A DNA stretch of 64,000 nucleotides from Chloroflexota bacterium. GTDB taxonomy: Bacteria > Chloroflexota > Dehalococcoidia > Bin125. Each line of letters starts with the position of its first letter. The stretch's first letter is position 1. Location: the NCBI GenBank assembly GCA_028874365.1, contig JAPPJZ010000009.1, forward strand, positions 1 to 64,000, read 5' to 3'. The notes beneath the pieces were generated by a model. That model searched no databases. It saw nothing but the letters and a program-made list of their open reading frames with translations, and was not told the origin of the DNA. This document shows, in pieces, positions 24,408 to 32,834 of this stretch. Position numbers and translations under genes: made by a program.

Positions 24408-24643
24408 ATGTCGTCGAGCGGCTCGGGGACGAAGTTGAGACCCTCGAGGTCGTCTTCGAGTTCGTAGGTTGTCCAGCCAACCCAGAAGAGCAGGATGGCC
24501 GCGGTCAACGTGATTGCGGCGGCGGGAATGGCGACGGCGGCGTAGCTGCGGCGGCGGACGCCCGCCAGGAACCAGATCGCCTGGAACGCGGCGGCGATCA
24601 TCAGGGTGAGACCAGTCAATCGAGTGCGGTCCATTGGGGCCAT
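24404..24643 (-). CDS. Small two-TM membrane protein
   Basis: A 79-residue hypothetical protein with two hydrophobic segments (about residues 10-27 and 35-58) joined by a basic VRRRS loop, so the loop is predicted inside. A polar acidic tail ELEDDLEGLNFVPEPLDD follows. Convergent with folK and divergent from the next membrane gene. Function unknown. Confidence 0.55.
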   Translation of the reverse strand: MAPMDRTRLTGLTLMIAAAFQAIWFLAGVRRRSYAAVAIPAAAITLTAAILLFWVGWTTYELEDDLEGLNFVPEPLDDI

Positions 24644-24677
24644 GTAGCGAGCATATCGCCGTTGTTAGGCTTGCGTT

Positions 24678-25376
24678 GTGACCACGGAATCGACCGAATC
24701 AACCCACTCGAGTCATCTGGCCGAAGTGGACGACGCGCTCGACGACGTCGAAGAGCGATTGCTGGATCGCCCGGCGGCGGTCGCGGAACCGCTTGCCGCT
24801 CGGACGCTGTATCTGCACCGTCGCGTGGTCACGATCACACCTGAGCGAATCGAGGTACGGCCACCGCGATCGGCTGTGATTGTGCCGTTGCTTGGCGTGG
24901 CTCTGACCGCCGGCCTGCTGGCCCTGATGGGAACTTCGGTCGACTCGTTCCCGTTCTGGCTGATGGGCATCCTCCTGCTTTTCTCGGTGGTGCTGCTGCC
25001 GCTGTCCGGGATCTCGCTGGTGTATGCCCTGATGGGCGCCAACATCGTCGCCGATCGCGGCGGTCAGAACGTTTCGATGAAGCAACGATTCCTGGGACTC
25101 GGGATCGGGACGAACGAACTGATCCCGTTCTGGAAGATTCGCGAGCTGCTGGTGGAGGATGAAGGCCGCGAGATCGCCCGCGCGGGCGGGACGATTCCGG
25201 CTGAGGAGTTCGCGCAGTGGCAACTGGCGCTGGTCAAGAAGAGCGGGACGAGACACGTGCTCGGCTCCGTTTCTACTCCACGCCAGCACGAGGAAGAGGG
25301 ACTGCAGCAGATCTTCGAGGTCGCGGAGGCGTTCTCTGCGCTGACGGACGCGCCGATTCGCGGGCCGATCTGGTAG
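24678..25376 (+). CDS. Hypothetical membrane protein, two TM segments
   Basis: A 232-residue protein starting with GTG. A polar, acidic N-terminus with AEVDDALDDVEERLLD is followed by a short beta-like region and two adjacent hydrophobic segments (about 70-88 and 92-115). A soluble C-terminal domain of ~115 residues includes IPFWKIRELLVEDEGRE. The layout resembles small PH-like bacterial membrane proteins, but I cannot assign a family. It is 9 nt upstream of the CoA-binding protein gene. Confidence 0.6.
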   Translation: MTTESTESTHSSHLAEVDDALDDVEERLLDRPAAVAEPLAARTLYLHRRVVTITPERIEVRPPRSAVIVPLLGVALTAGLLALMGTSVDSFPFWLMGILLLFSVVLLPLSGISLVYALMGANIVADRGGQNVSMKQRFLGLGIGTNELIPFWKIRELLVEDEGREIARAGGTIPAEEFAQWQLALVKKSGTRHVLGSVSTPRQHEEEGLQQIFEVAEAFSALTDAPIRGPIW

Positions 25377-25385
25377 GAGCATGCG

Positions 25386-25862
25386 ATGAGCGACACCGCG
25401 ATGAGATGGCAAGCGCAGATCGACGCCGATGTCAAGGCATCGCTCGCCGATATGGCGACGATCGCCGTGATTGGACTTTCTCCGAACCCGGAGCGAGATT
25501 CTCATCGCGTGAGCGCGTACATGCAGCGCCACGGATATCGGATCATCCCAATCAATCCGGTCGCGGCGGGGACCGAGATTCTGGGGGAGCACGTTTATGC
25601 CTCACTCGAGGATGCGCAGCAGGCGCTGCCGGACCTTGAGGTCGATACGGTCAACGTCTTCCGGCGCTCGGTGGATACCGACCGACCGATCGCCGACGCG
25701 ATCGCTGCGCGCGCGGACGGCGTGCGAACGGTCTGGCTGCAGCTCGGCATCGTCAATCGCGAGGGTCTGGAACAGGCGAGAGCCGCCGGTCTGCGTGCCG
25801 TGGAGGACAGATGCCTGATGGTCGAACATCGGCGTGTGGTACCGACGGATCAGGTGCGTTAA
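25386..25862 (+). CDS. CoA-binding domain protein (YccU-like)
   Basis: A 158-residue single Rossmann-fold protein of the CoA-binding family seen in succinyl-CoA synthetase alpha subunits. Visible features are IAVIGLSPNPERDSHRV near the N-terminus, YRIIPINPVAAGTEILGEHVYASLEDA, VDTVNVFRRS, VWLQLGIVN and the ending CLMVEHRR. Stand-alone YccU-type proteins bind CoA or related nucleotides; the physiological role is unclear. It lies between the membrane gene and purF. Confidence 0.88.
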   Translation: MSDTAMRWQAQIDADVKASLADMATIAVIGLSPNPERDSHRVSAYMQRHGYRIIPINPVAAGTEILGEHVYASLEDAQQALPDLEVDTVNVFRRSVDTDRPIADAIAARADGVRTVWLQLGIVNREGLEQARAAGLRAVEDRCLMVEHRRVVPTDQVR

Positions 25863-25904
25863 CGTGCAACTACACCCCGGAATCGACTAACGCGAGGCCC
25901 GCGC

Positions 25905-27494
25905 GTGCAGCAGCCGATTGCCGACTCCGACCCAGAGCCGCCGCACCCTGACATCTCCCTACGCGCCCTTGACGACCGCCCGCGAGAGGCGTGCGGTGTG
26001 TTCGGGATCTGGGCGCCGGAGGTGGATGTCGCGGTCGAAACGTTCTACGGCATCCATACGCTGCAGCATCGCGGGCAGGAGAGTGCCGGCATCTGCACGA
26101 CCGATGGCCGCAAGCTGTCCGTCAAGACCGGCATGGGTCTGGTCGCGCAGGTATTCGACGAGCAAAGCGCGGCTGAGCTGGAGGGGCTCGCGGCCATCGG
26201 GCACACGCGGTATTCGACGACCGGCGCCAGCCGCTTCCGCAATGCGCAACCCATCCTGCTCGACGATCCGCTGACAGGCGAACAGATGGCGATTGCGCAC
26301 AACGGCAACGTCGTCAACGCGGCCCAGGTCCGGGTGGAGCTTACGGAGAACGGGGCGACCTTCGAAACTTCGACCGATACCGAAGTGCTGGCCAAGTATC
26401 TCCTGCTCTTCGGCGACGACGAGCAGGAGATTGACGAGATCTGGGAAACCCGCTTCAGCGCGCTGATGCGTCATATCGAAGTGGCATATTCGCTGGTCTT
26501 GCTGACCCCCGATCGGCTGATGGCCGCCCGCGACCCATATGGTGTGCGGCCGCTCTGCATCGGAGAGGTCGGCGGCCGCTATGTGGTGGCGTCGGAGACC
26601 TGTGCCCTTGACCAACTCGGCGCGACCCTGCTGCGCGAGGTCAGGCCGGGTGAGCTGATCACGATCGACGATCGCGGCATGCGCTCGTACCAGGCGATCT
26701 TCCCGGCGCAGCCAGCGGGCTGCGTGTTCGAGCACATCTACTTCGCGCGACCTGACTCGATCCTCGATGGTCAGGCTGCATGGCAATCGCGGACGCAACT
26801 GGGCGTCGAGTTGGCGCGCGAGCAACCGGCGGACGGGGACATTGTGATCGGCGTGCCCGATTCGGCGACTGCGCACGCGATCGGTTACTCGTCCGAGTCA
26901 GGGATTCCTTACTCGGAGGGTCTGGTCAAGAACCGTTACGTGGGCCGCACGTTCATCTCCCCTGACCAGCGTCTGCGCGACCTGGGCGCTCACCTGAAGT
27001 ACAACCCGATGCCGTCGGTGCTTGCCGGCCGACGTGTGGTCGTGGTTGACGACACTATCGTCCGCGGCACGACGACACCGCGGATCGTGAAGCTGTTGCG
27101 TGAAGCCGGGGCGGCGGAGATCCATATGCGCATCGCTGCTCCGCCGATCCGCCATCCCTGCCACTTCGGCGTCGACATGGCGACACGGCAGGAACTGATC
27201 GCGGCGCGGCAGTCGGTCGAAGAGATTCGCGAGCATCTGGGGGCCGACTCGCTGGGCTACCTGAGCCAGGAGGGTCTGCACCGCGCCCTGTCGCTGGGCA
27301 AGACGACCTGCCTGGCCTGCTTCAACGGCGACTATCCGGTCTCGGTCCAGACCGACTTCGAGATTGACACGCTGTCTGTTCCTCTGGTCACCGCCGCTCC
27401 TCCGCGTGTGAACGGCAATGGAAGCGGCTCTGCGCCACGCCGTAATGGGCGTTCGGACGAAACGACGGTCGCACTCGCGCCGGAGCGCCGCTGA
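25905..27494 (+). CDS. purF: Amidophosphoribosyltransferase
   Basis: First committed step of purine synthesis, PRPP plus glutamine to phosphoribosylamine. The 529-residue protein has a propeptide of about 29 residues ending before Cys30 in REACGVFGI, the N-terminal nucleophile after processing. A class II glutaminase domain (HTLQHRGQESAG, GHTRYSTTG, AHNGNVVN) is followed by the PRTase domain with VVVVDDTIVRGTT. Cysteines in HPCHFGVD and TTCLACFNGD fit the Fe-S type of enzyme. GTG start. The C-terminal ~45 residues are low-complexity. It is 3 nt from purM. Confidence 0.96.
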   Translation: MQQPIADSDPEPPHPDISLRALDDRPREACGVFGIWAPEVDVAVETFYGIHTLQHRGQESAGICTTDGRKLSVKTGMGLVAQVFDEQSAAELEGLAAIGHTRYSTTGASRFRNAQPILLDDPLTGEQMAIAHNGNVVNAAQVRVELTENGATFETSTDTEVLAKYLLLFGDDEQEIDEIWETRFSALMRHIEVAYSLVLLTPDRLMAARDPYGVRPLCIGEVGGRYVVASETCALDQLGATLLREVRPGELITIDDRGMRSYQAIFPAQPAGCVFEHIYFARPDSILDGQAAWQSRTQLGVELAREQPADGDIVIGVPDSATAHAIGYSSESGIPYSEGLVKNRYVGRTFISPDQRLRDLGAHLKYNPMPSVLAGRRVVVVDDTIVRGTTTPRIVKLLREAGAAEIHMRIAAPPIRHPCHFGVDMATRQELIAARQSVEEIREHLGADSLGYLSQEGLHRALSLGKTTCLACFNGDYPVSVQTDFEIDTLSVPLVTAAPPRVNGNGSGSAPRRNGRSDETTVALAPERR

Positions 27495-27497
27495 GCG

Positions 27498-28583
27498 ATG
27501 TCCCAGACCGAACGAATCGAACAGAGCGCATCCGCTTACGCGGCCGCCGGCGTTGACGTGGATGCCAACGATCGGCTTATCCCTCGATACCGCGATCTGG
27601 CGCACACAGCCACGCGCCCCGAGCAATTGGGCGACGTGGGCGCGTTCAGCGGCCTATTCGAGTTGTCCGGGTACGAGCGACCCGTGCTGGCTGCATCGAC
27701 CGACGGCGTCGGCACCAAGGTCATGCTGGCCAGCCTGGCGGGACGCCTCGAAGGCGTCGGGCACGACCTGGTCAACCACTGTGTCAACGACATCCTGTGT
27801 GTGGGAGCGGCACCGCTGTTCTTCCTCGACTACCTCGCGGCGAACGAATTGTCGGAGGACGACAAGGTTGCCGTTGTTTCGGGTGTCGCGTCCGCCTGCA
27901 GGGAGAGCGGGATCGCGCTGCTCGGCGGCGAAACGGCCGATATGCCTGACCTGTATCCCGCTGGGCACTTCGACCTGGCCGGCACGATCGTCGGCGTAGT
28001 CGAACGGGGTCGGGAGATCACCGGCGCGTCGATTGCGGCTGGCGATGTCGTGCTGGGACTACCGAGCAACGGGCTGCATACCAACGGTTACTCGTTGGCG
28101 CGTCAGGCGTTCGCGCTGCGACCGGAAGACGGCTCCTGGGCAGACCGTCAGACCAGGCTTGACAGATTCGAGCCCGATCTAGACGAGAAACTGGCCGACT
28201 CGCTGCTGCGCCCGCATGTTTCCTACTGGCCGGCGCTGCGCGGGTGTTTGGATCGGATCAAGGGCATTGCGCACATCACTGGTGGCGGAATCGCGGGCAA
28301 TATCGAGCGCGTGCTTCCCGACAATGTCCGTGTCTTGCTCGATTCGTCCTGCTGGGCAGAGCCTCCGGTTTTCGAGTTGATCCGCAATCGGGCCGAACTA
28401 TCCACGGCGGAGATGTATCGAGTCTTCAACATGGGCCTCGGCATGGCTGTGGTGGTATCTGCGGAGGACGCCGACGTCATGGTGGATGAAATCGAGGACG
28501 CATCGAGAATCGGCGAGGTGCTCACGGGTGACTCGTCTGTATCAGGTCGAGTTGCGATAATGCGGGCAGGCAGAGTGGTCTGA
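27498..28583 (+). CDS. purM: Phosphoribosylformylglycinamidine cyclo-ligase (AIR synthetase)
   Basis: Makes aminoimidazole ribonucleotide from FGAM with ATP. The 361-residue protein shows STDGVGTKVMLA, HCVNDILCVGAAPLFFLDY, GGETADMPDLY, LGLPSNGLHTNGYSLAR and HITGGGIAGNIERVLP. It is directly behind purF, a standard purine operon pair. The substrate-providing enzymes purQ and purL are 7 kb further on, separated by the cytochrome genes. Confidence 0.96.
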   Translation: MSQTERIEQSASAYAAAGVDVDANDRLIPRYRDLAHTATRPEQLGDVGAFSGLFELSGYERPVLAASTDGVGTKVMLASLAGRLEGVGHDLVNHCVNDILCVGAAPLFFLDYLAANELSEDDKVAVVSGVASACRESGIALLGGETADMPDLYPAGHFDLAGTIVGVVERGREITGASIAAGDVVLGLPSNGLHTNGYSLARQAFALRPEDGSWADRQTRLDRFEPDLDEKLADSLLRPHVSYWPALRGCLDRIKGIAHITGGGIAGNIERVLPDNVRVLLDSSCWAEPPVFELIRNRAELSTAEMYRVFNMGLGMAVVVSAEDADVMVDEIEDASRIGEVLTGDSSVSGRVAIMRAGRVV

Positions 28584-28631
28584 AGAGACCGACAAGCCTT
28601 GCCCAACAGCAGCCAGAGCGGGGCCGCGATC

Positions 28632-28660
28632 TTGACCAGAATTCCCTGCGGGCTTACATT
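28632..28660 (+). promoter_or_regulatory. Sigma-70-type promoter of the cytochrome bc operon
   Basis: TTGACC (28632-28637), a 17-bp spacer and TACATT (28655-28660) form a near-consensus housekeeping promoter. It lies in the gap after purM and before the small membrane ORF and cytochrome b, in the correct orientation. Transcription would start just ahead of or within a stable hairpin at 28667. Confidence 0.55.
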
Positions 28661-28666
28661 TCTTGA

Positions 28667-28687
28667 GCGCGCCCCGATGGGGCGCGC
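28667..28687 (+). other. Perfect 9-bp hairpin in the bc operon leader
   Basis: GCGCGCCCC, loop GAT, GGGGCGCGC. It falls at or just after the predicted transcription start of the bc operon. No T run follows, so it is not a normal intrinsic terminator; a 5' mRNA stability structure is possible. Confidence 0.5.
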
Positions 28688-28713
28688 GGGATAATCGTGG
28701 GAAGAGGTAGCTG

Positions 28714-28845
28714 GTGGACCTGCTGACAGCCGCCCTCGTGACGATTCCGTTCCGTTCCGAGATCATGGAGCTCCCGCTGGTCGGGTTGACAATGCTCTTC
28801 TGCTTCGGTGCGCTCGTGATTCTCGGACGCTGGTGGGAGCGCTAA
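28714..28845 (+). CDS. Small single-TM protein leading the bc operon
   Basis: A GTG-initiated ORF of 43 codons with a GAGG ribosome site just upstream. The product has a polar start, then one hydrophobic helix (LVGLTMLFCFGALVILG), and ends WWER. It stops 6 nt before the cytochrome b6 ATG and shares its promoter. Size and position resemble the tiny one-helix subunits of b6f-type complexes, but no sequence match to a named subunit is claimed. Confidence 0.55.
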   Translation: MDLLTAALVTIPFRSEIMELPLVGLTMLFCFGALVILGRWWER

Positions 28846-28851
28846 TCGGCC

Positions 28852-29607
28852 ATGGCGAATCTTGAGCGCGCGCCGCGCAAGTCGTTCAACGACCTGATCT
28901 ACGACCTGATCTTCAAGAATTACGTCTGGCAGTCGATCTTCCGGACCGGCTATCCGAATACGCCGCGCAATCAGATGTTGGCTGTGGCCACCAACGTCTT
29001 TCTCCACCTGCACCCGACGCGAATTCACCGCACCCACGTCAAGATCACCCATACCTACTGCCTGGGCGGCCTGTCGTTTTTCATGTTCCTGGGTCTGACC
29101 GTCACCGGCGTGCTCTTGATGTTCTATTACGTGCCATCGATCGAGCGCGCCTATCAGGACATCCAGGAGCTTGAGGCGAACGTGCGCTTCGGCCAGCTCC
29201 TGCGCAACATGCACCGCTGGATGGCGCACGCGATGATCATCCTGGTGCTGTTGCACATGATGCGCGTCTTCTACACGGGCGCGTACAAGCCGCCGCGTGA
29301 GTTCAACTGGGTGGTGGGCGTGGTGCTCTTCATCCTGACCCTGCTGCTCTCCTTCACCGGCTACCTGCTGCCGTGGGACCAGCTGGCATTCTGGGCGATC
29401 ACCGTCGGCACGACGATGGTCGGCTCGGCCCCGGTCCTGGGCGACGAATCGAAGTTCCTCCTGCTTGGTGGTTTCTCCGTAGGCCCGAACGCGCTGATTC
29501 GGTTCTACACACTGCACGTGATTGGATTGCCGTTGGTGATCTCGATCTTCATGGCCGTGCATTTCTGGCGGGTCCGTCGTGACGGCGGCCTCGCACGGCC
29601 GCTGTAG
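28852..29607 (+). CDS. petB: Cytochrome b6-type haem subunit of a bc complex
   Basis: Quinol-oxidising, membrane-embedded subunit. The 251-residue protein covers only the N-terminal half of cytochrome b, as in b6. Haem ligands are seen as His121/His135 and His222/His237. The second pair is 15 apart, the b6 rather than mitochondrial spacing. YCLGGL (Cys70) matches the b6 YCLGGI Cys that binds the extra haem c(i). Four hydrophobic helices are visible, and [10 protein letters not shown] follows the third. The subunit-IV-like gene, Rieske protein and c-type cytochrome follow in order. Confidence 0.94.
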   Translation: MANLERAPRKSFNDLIYDLIFKNYVWQSIFRTGYPNTPRNQMLAVATNVFLHLHPTRIHRTHVKITHTYCLGGLSFFMFLGLTVTGVLLMFYYVPSIERAYQDIQELEANVRFGQLLRNMHRWMAHAMIILVLLHMMRVFYTGAYKPPREFNWVVGVVLFILTLLLSFTGYLLPWDQLAFWAITVGTTMVGSAPVLGDESKFLLLGGFSVGPNALIRFYTLHVIGLPLVISIFMAVHFWRVRRDGGLARPL

Positions 29608-29625
29608 CGGGGGAGGACGGACTTA

Positions 29626-30525
29626 ATGGTCAGCCGCGCCGCTGCAGCGATCCGCACCCGTCCGCGCCGTGAGCGGGAACAGGAAGTCCTGGTCTGGCCG
29701 GACCTCGTCTTTATCGAGTTCATCTCTGCGCTGATCTTCTCGATTGCGCTGATGGTGCTGTCGGCGATGGTCAACGCGCCGCTGCTCAACCGCGCCGACC
29801 CGGACACGACGCCGAACCCGTCCAAGGCTCCGTGGTACTTCCTCAACCTGCAGGAACTCCTCCTGCATATGGAACCCGCCTGGGCCGGCGTGATCGTGCC
29901 CACGATTGCTCTCGTCCTGCTGGCCGCGATCCCGTATTGGGACCGCGACACGGAAGGTCAGGGAGTCTGGTTCGGGACCAAGTTCGCGGGTCGGCTGACG
30001 GTCTTCGGGTTTACCGCCGCGACGTTGATCACCAGCCTGCTGATCATCTGGGACGGTTCCCTGCATGTCGTTTGGACCGAGAACATTATCCGCGGCCTGG
30101 GTCTGAACAGCGATTTCTCGTGGCCGGGCGGCCTTGACTGGTTCCGCAACCTGCGCGGCTTCGATACGGGTATTCCCTGGGAGTCGTTAGGGTTTACGAT
30201 CGGCGGATTCACGATGTTTGAGGATTGGCGGGCTATCCCTCTGGGCATTCCGGGGACGACCACCGATCCGTGGCTGCTGAATCTCAATTTCCCGTCCTTC
30301 CTCTCCCAGCAGATCATCCCTGTCGCGACGATGGTCGGCCTGCCGATCGCGTTCGTGCTGTTCTGCAAGATGCTCGGCTGGATCCAGACGCGGCGCGACA
30401 TTGCTCTGCTCATCTTCTCGGCCTTCATCGGCGTCTACCTGACGACGACGATTGTCGGAACTGCGTTCCGCGGTCAGGGACAGGACCTGAAGCCGCCCTG
30501 GGACATCGTGGTGCTGGAGGAGTAA
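29626..30525 (+). CDS. petD: Cytochrome b C-terminal (subunit IV-like) protein
   Basis: A 299-residue companion of the upstream b6-type subunit. The conserved quinol-site region appears as DPDTTPNPSKAPWYFLNLQELL (PDPDT..PWYF), in place of the PEWY of mitochondrial cytochrome b. At least five hydrophobic segments are visible. It is nearly twice the length of chloroplast subunit IV. The extra C-terminal part has two more helices and a ~60-residue extracytoplasmic loop (LNSDFSWPGGLDWFRNLRG...). It would complete the eight-helix cytochrome b fold or more. It sits between petB and the Rieske gene. Confidence 0.9.
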   Translation: MVSRAAAAIRTRPRREREQEVLVWPDLVFIEFISALIFSIALMVLSAMVNAPLLNRADPDTTPNPSKAPWYFLNLQELLLHMEPAWAGVIVPTIALVLLAAIPYWDRDTEGQGVWFGTKFAGRLTVFGFTAATLITSLLIIWDGSLHVVWTENIIRGLGLNSDFSWPGGLDWFRNLRGFDTGIPWESLGFTIGGFTMFEDWRAIPLGIPGTTTDPWLLNLNFPSFLSQQIIPVATMVGLPIAFVLFCKMLGWIQTRRDIALLIFSAFIGVYLTTTIVGTAFRGQGQDLKPPWDIVVLEE

Positions 30526-30528
30526 GCG

Positions 30529-31257
30529 GTGGCGAACGGCAACACACAACAGACGGGCGAAGGCGGACAGCAGCGCCGCGTGCCCGCGCCAGCTGAGCCG
30601 TCCGGCGGTTCGCGGCCGCAGCGCGCTCCGCATCTCCGGGCCGAGTCGCGTGCTGGTGTTGTGCCAGGAGGCGAAGGCGCGCGCGCGATGGTCACCCGAG
30701 CTCAGCGCCGACGCGCTCGTCAGGGTCAGGTCACGCGACGCCAGCTTCTGCGCGTTTCGTTCTGGGGTTTCTTCACGTTCGGACTGACCGGCGGCCTGGG
30801 GGCATTCCTGTCGAACTTCTGGCCGCGAGGCGTGACGGGCTTCGGCGGTCGGATCAGCGTCGCGGCCGGCGCGGTGCCGGATGTCGGCTCCGATCCGGCG
30901 CCAATCCAGATCGGGAAGTTTTACCTGACCCATCTGCGCGCCGGCGACGGCACGCACGCGGGCTTCGGGCTCGAAGGGGACGAGGGGCTGCTGGCGTTGT
31001 GGTGGAAGTGCCCCCATCTCGGCTGCACGATCCCCTGGCGTGCGGGCTTCCCATTTGAGGGCGTGACGGGATGGTTCCGCTGTCCGTGTCACGGCTCGAC
31101 TTACACCAAGGGCGGTATTCGGGTGTTCGGGCCGGCACCGCGCCCGATGGACACGATGGAAATCACCGTCAACAGCGATGGCTCGCTGACGGTCAACACC
31201 GGCAACATCAAAAAGGGCGGTGAGGATAATCCTCAGCGCACCACGTCCTACGGCTAA
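30529..31257 (+). CDS. petC: Rieske iron-sulfur protein
   Basis: [2Fe-2S] subunit passing electrons from quinol to the c-type cytochrome. The 242-residue protein has cluster motifs CPHLGC (Cys161, His163, Cys166) and CPCHGS (Cys185, Cys187, His188). A transmembrane anchor (about 77-95) follows a twin-arginine-like TRRQLLR, consistent with Tat export. The first ~68 residues are a Gly/Pro/Arg-rich cytoplasmic extension with no family match. It starts with GTG 3 nt after the subunit-IV-like gene. Confidence 0.95.
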   Translation: MANGNTQQTGEGGQQRRVPAPAEPSGGSRPQRAPHLRAESRAGVVPGGEGARAMVTRAQRRRARQGQVTRRQLLRVSFWGFFTFGLTGGLGAFLSNFWPRGVTGFGGRISVAAGAVPDVGSDPAPIQIGKFYLTHLRAGDGTHAGFGLEGDEGLLALWWKCPHLGCTIPWRAGFPFEGVTGWFRCPCHGSTYTKGGIRVFGPAPRPMDTMEITVNSDGSLTVNTGNIKKGGEDNPQRTTSYG

Positions 31258-31318
31258 CCAGCTAGCCAGTCGCGTGTCGACCGACCAGGCAAGCGACAAA
31301 CACGGGGAATAGAGGACG

Positions 31319-32320
31319 ATGAGCGGACAGAACACCGAGAAGCAGATTCTCGCCATGGTGATCCTGTTGGTGCTGTCGGTGGCCTCGCTGGGCGCCTACA
31401 CGTGGTTCGACAATGGGCGTCGTACTGAGGCTCGCTCGGAGATCCTGACCAAGGACGCGGAGCGGGCTGCATGGACGTTCGCCAACAACTGCCGTGAGTG
31501 CCACGGCAACGATGGTCGCGGCTTGGAGTCCGACGCATCACTGGTCGGGCCGGCACTCAACACGCCGAACAACACTTACGCCTTCCTGACCGACAACCAG
31601 GGGCAGCTGCAGGATCTGCAGACGGAGTTCCGCTACACAATTACTTGCGGACGCAACGGGACCCCGATGCCACCGTGGAGCATCGATCAGGGCGGCTCGC
31701 TGGACGGCTTCAAGATCGACAATCTGGTCACGCTGATCACGACTAACGCCGGAAACGCCTGGGAGAAGGCGGTAGAACACGCGGTTCACCTGGATGAAGT
31801 AACGATCGACAATCTGCACATCGCGCTCGACGCCGCCGAGGTGACGTTGAAGGCCTCGGGATGGTTCGCGGATGTTCAGGCAGCTGAAGGCGCCGTTGCC
31901 CGAACAGAAGCTGACGATGCTGAGCTGTCGAGCCTGCGTAGTGCCGTCGCGGCAGCGGAGGAGGACGGCGAGGGTCTGCAGGAAGCGCAGGATGCGTTGG
32001 CCGCGTACGAGAAGGATTACACCGCCCTCGTGCTGGCTGTCGTGACAATCCGTACGTCGGACGATTCGGCTGCGATTGCCGACGCACGGTCGGCCTTCAA
32101 CGCGGCTTCCGGCGTACAACAGGAAGTCGCGATTAGCCGGGCCTGGCTCAAGATCGCGAGCGACTATCGAGCGGTCGAGCGAGACCTGGTCAGCGCCGAG
32201 GAGCGGTTCGCCGCGGGCCTGCCGGTTCCGACGCCCGCGACCCAGGTCACCTCCGATACCTGCGGCCAGACCTCAGCCGACCTCGCCGACTGGTTGAGCA
32301 GCCACAGCGGGTCGTCATAA
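31319..32320 (+). CDS. Membrane-anchored c-type cytochrome of the bc complex
   Basis: A 333-residue protein with an N-terminal membrane anchor (about 9-28) and a single haem-binding motif CRECH (58-62). A likely Met ligand is in TPMPPWS (Met117). The remainder (about 165-330) is Glu/Ala-rich with long helical, coiled-coil-like stretches and no second CxxCH. It takes the place of cytochrome f or c1 in this operon, so it is the probable electron acceptor of the Rieske protein. Haem attachment would need the ResB-type system encoded at 12308. Confidence 0.9.
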   Translation: MSGQNTEKQILAMVILLVLSVASLGAYTWFDNGRRTEARSEILTKDAERAAWTFANNCRECHGNDGRGLESDASLVGPALNTPNNTYAFLTDNQGQLQDLQTEFRYTITCGRNGTPMPPWSIDQGGSLDGFKIDNLVTLITTNAGNAWEKAVEHAVHLDEVTIDNLHIALDAAEVTLKASGWFADVQAAEGAVARTEADDAELSSLRSAVAAAEEDGEGLQEAQDALAAYEKDYTALVLAVVTIRTSDDSAAIADARSAFNAASGVQQEVAISRAWLKIASDYRAVERDLVSAEERFAAGLPVPTPATQVTSDTCGQTSADLADWLSSHSGSS

Positions 32321-32447
32321 GCTGAGTCAGATGGTGGCCTTCGCGCGCAGGTTGAATCGATCGTCACTGGTACGCTGACCTGTATTCCAAGTTCGGCGTT
32401 GCAAGCAAATCCTCGCCAATCGAGAGGCGGGGTCAGGAGAGATCAGG

Positions 32448-32570
32448 ATGGCAGCAGCACAGACCGGCAAGCGTTACTTCTGCCCGAGCTGCGGCGCGGA
32501 GTTTATCGTGACGCGCGGCGGCGAGGCAGAGCTCAAGTGCGGCGACACGCCGCTCGAAGAGAAGAAGTAG
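32448..32570 (+). CDS. 40-residue desulforedoxin-like metal-binding protein
   Basis: Small ORF with a GGAGAGATCAGG ribosome site. The product begins GKRYFCPSCGAEF and continues to a LKCGD turn, the layout of desulforedoxin-type domains (CxxC, then a later Cys or CC), but with only three Cys (12, 15, 31). A homodimer or a His/Asp fourth ligand would be needed for metal binding. It is followed after 58 nt by a paralog without the CxxC. Unknown function, possibly electron transfer near the bc complex. Confidence 0.65.
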   Translation: MAAAQTGKRYFCPSCGAEFIVTRGGEAELKCGDTPLEEKK

Positions 32571-32628
32571 CGGCGCCGCTGGCAGTCGGCCAGGTACAGA
32601 CCACTGAGCGAGTGGGGGAATAGAGCAA

Positions 32629-32772
32629 ATGGCAGTTCAACTGGGCAAGCGATACCGGGATGAAGAGTCAGGCATTGAGGTGCTTTGCATCAAGCCGGGC
32701 GACTGCGACCTGAAGGTCGATGAGCGCGAGATGGAACTGATGCAGCCGAAGGTATTGCCGTCGGCCGACTAG
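32629..32772 (+). CDS. 47-residue paralog of the upstream small protein, without CxxC
   Basis: ATG at 32629 to TAG at 32772, with GGGGGAA upstream. The product aligns with its neighbour from LGKRY onward (SGIEVLCIKPGDCDLKV against CGAEFIVTRGGEAELKC), but has Asp-Glu-Glu-Ser where the neighbour has the CxxC. Two Cys remain at other places. It ends with ELMQPKVLPSAD. A degenerate metal site or a partner subunit for a heterodimer is possible. Function unknown. Confidence 0.6.
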   Translation: MAVQLGKRYRDEESGIEVLCIKPGDCDLKVDEREMELMQPKVLPSAD

Positions 32773-32834
32773 ATTTCGCAAGGCAACGGTTCGAGCTGCG
32801 CGCCAGCGCCGGCGCGCCAGAATGACGTGAAGCT

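Noticed and set aside
28667-28687. Hairpin after purM as an intrinsic terminator
   Set aside because: No T run follows, and it lies downstream of a good promoter, so it belongs to the next transcript's leader.
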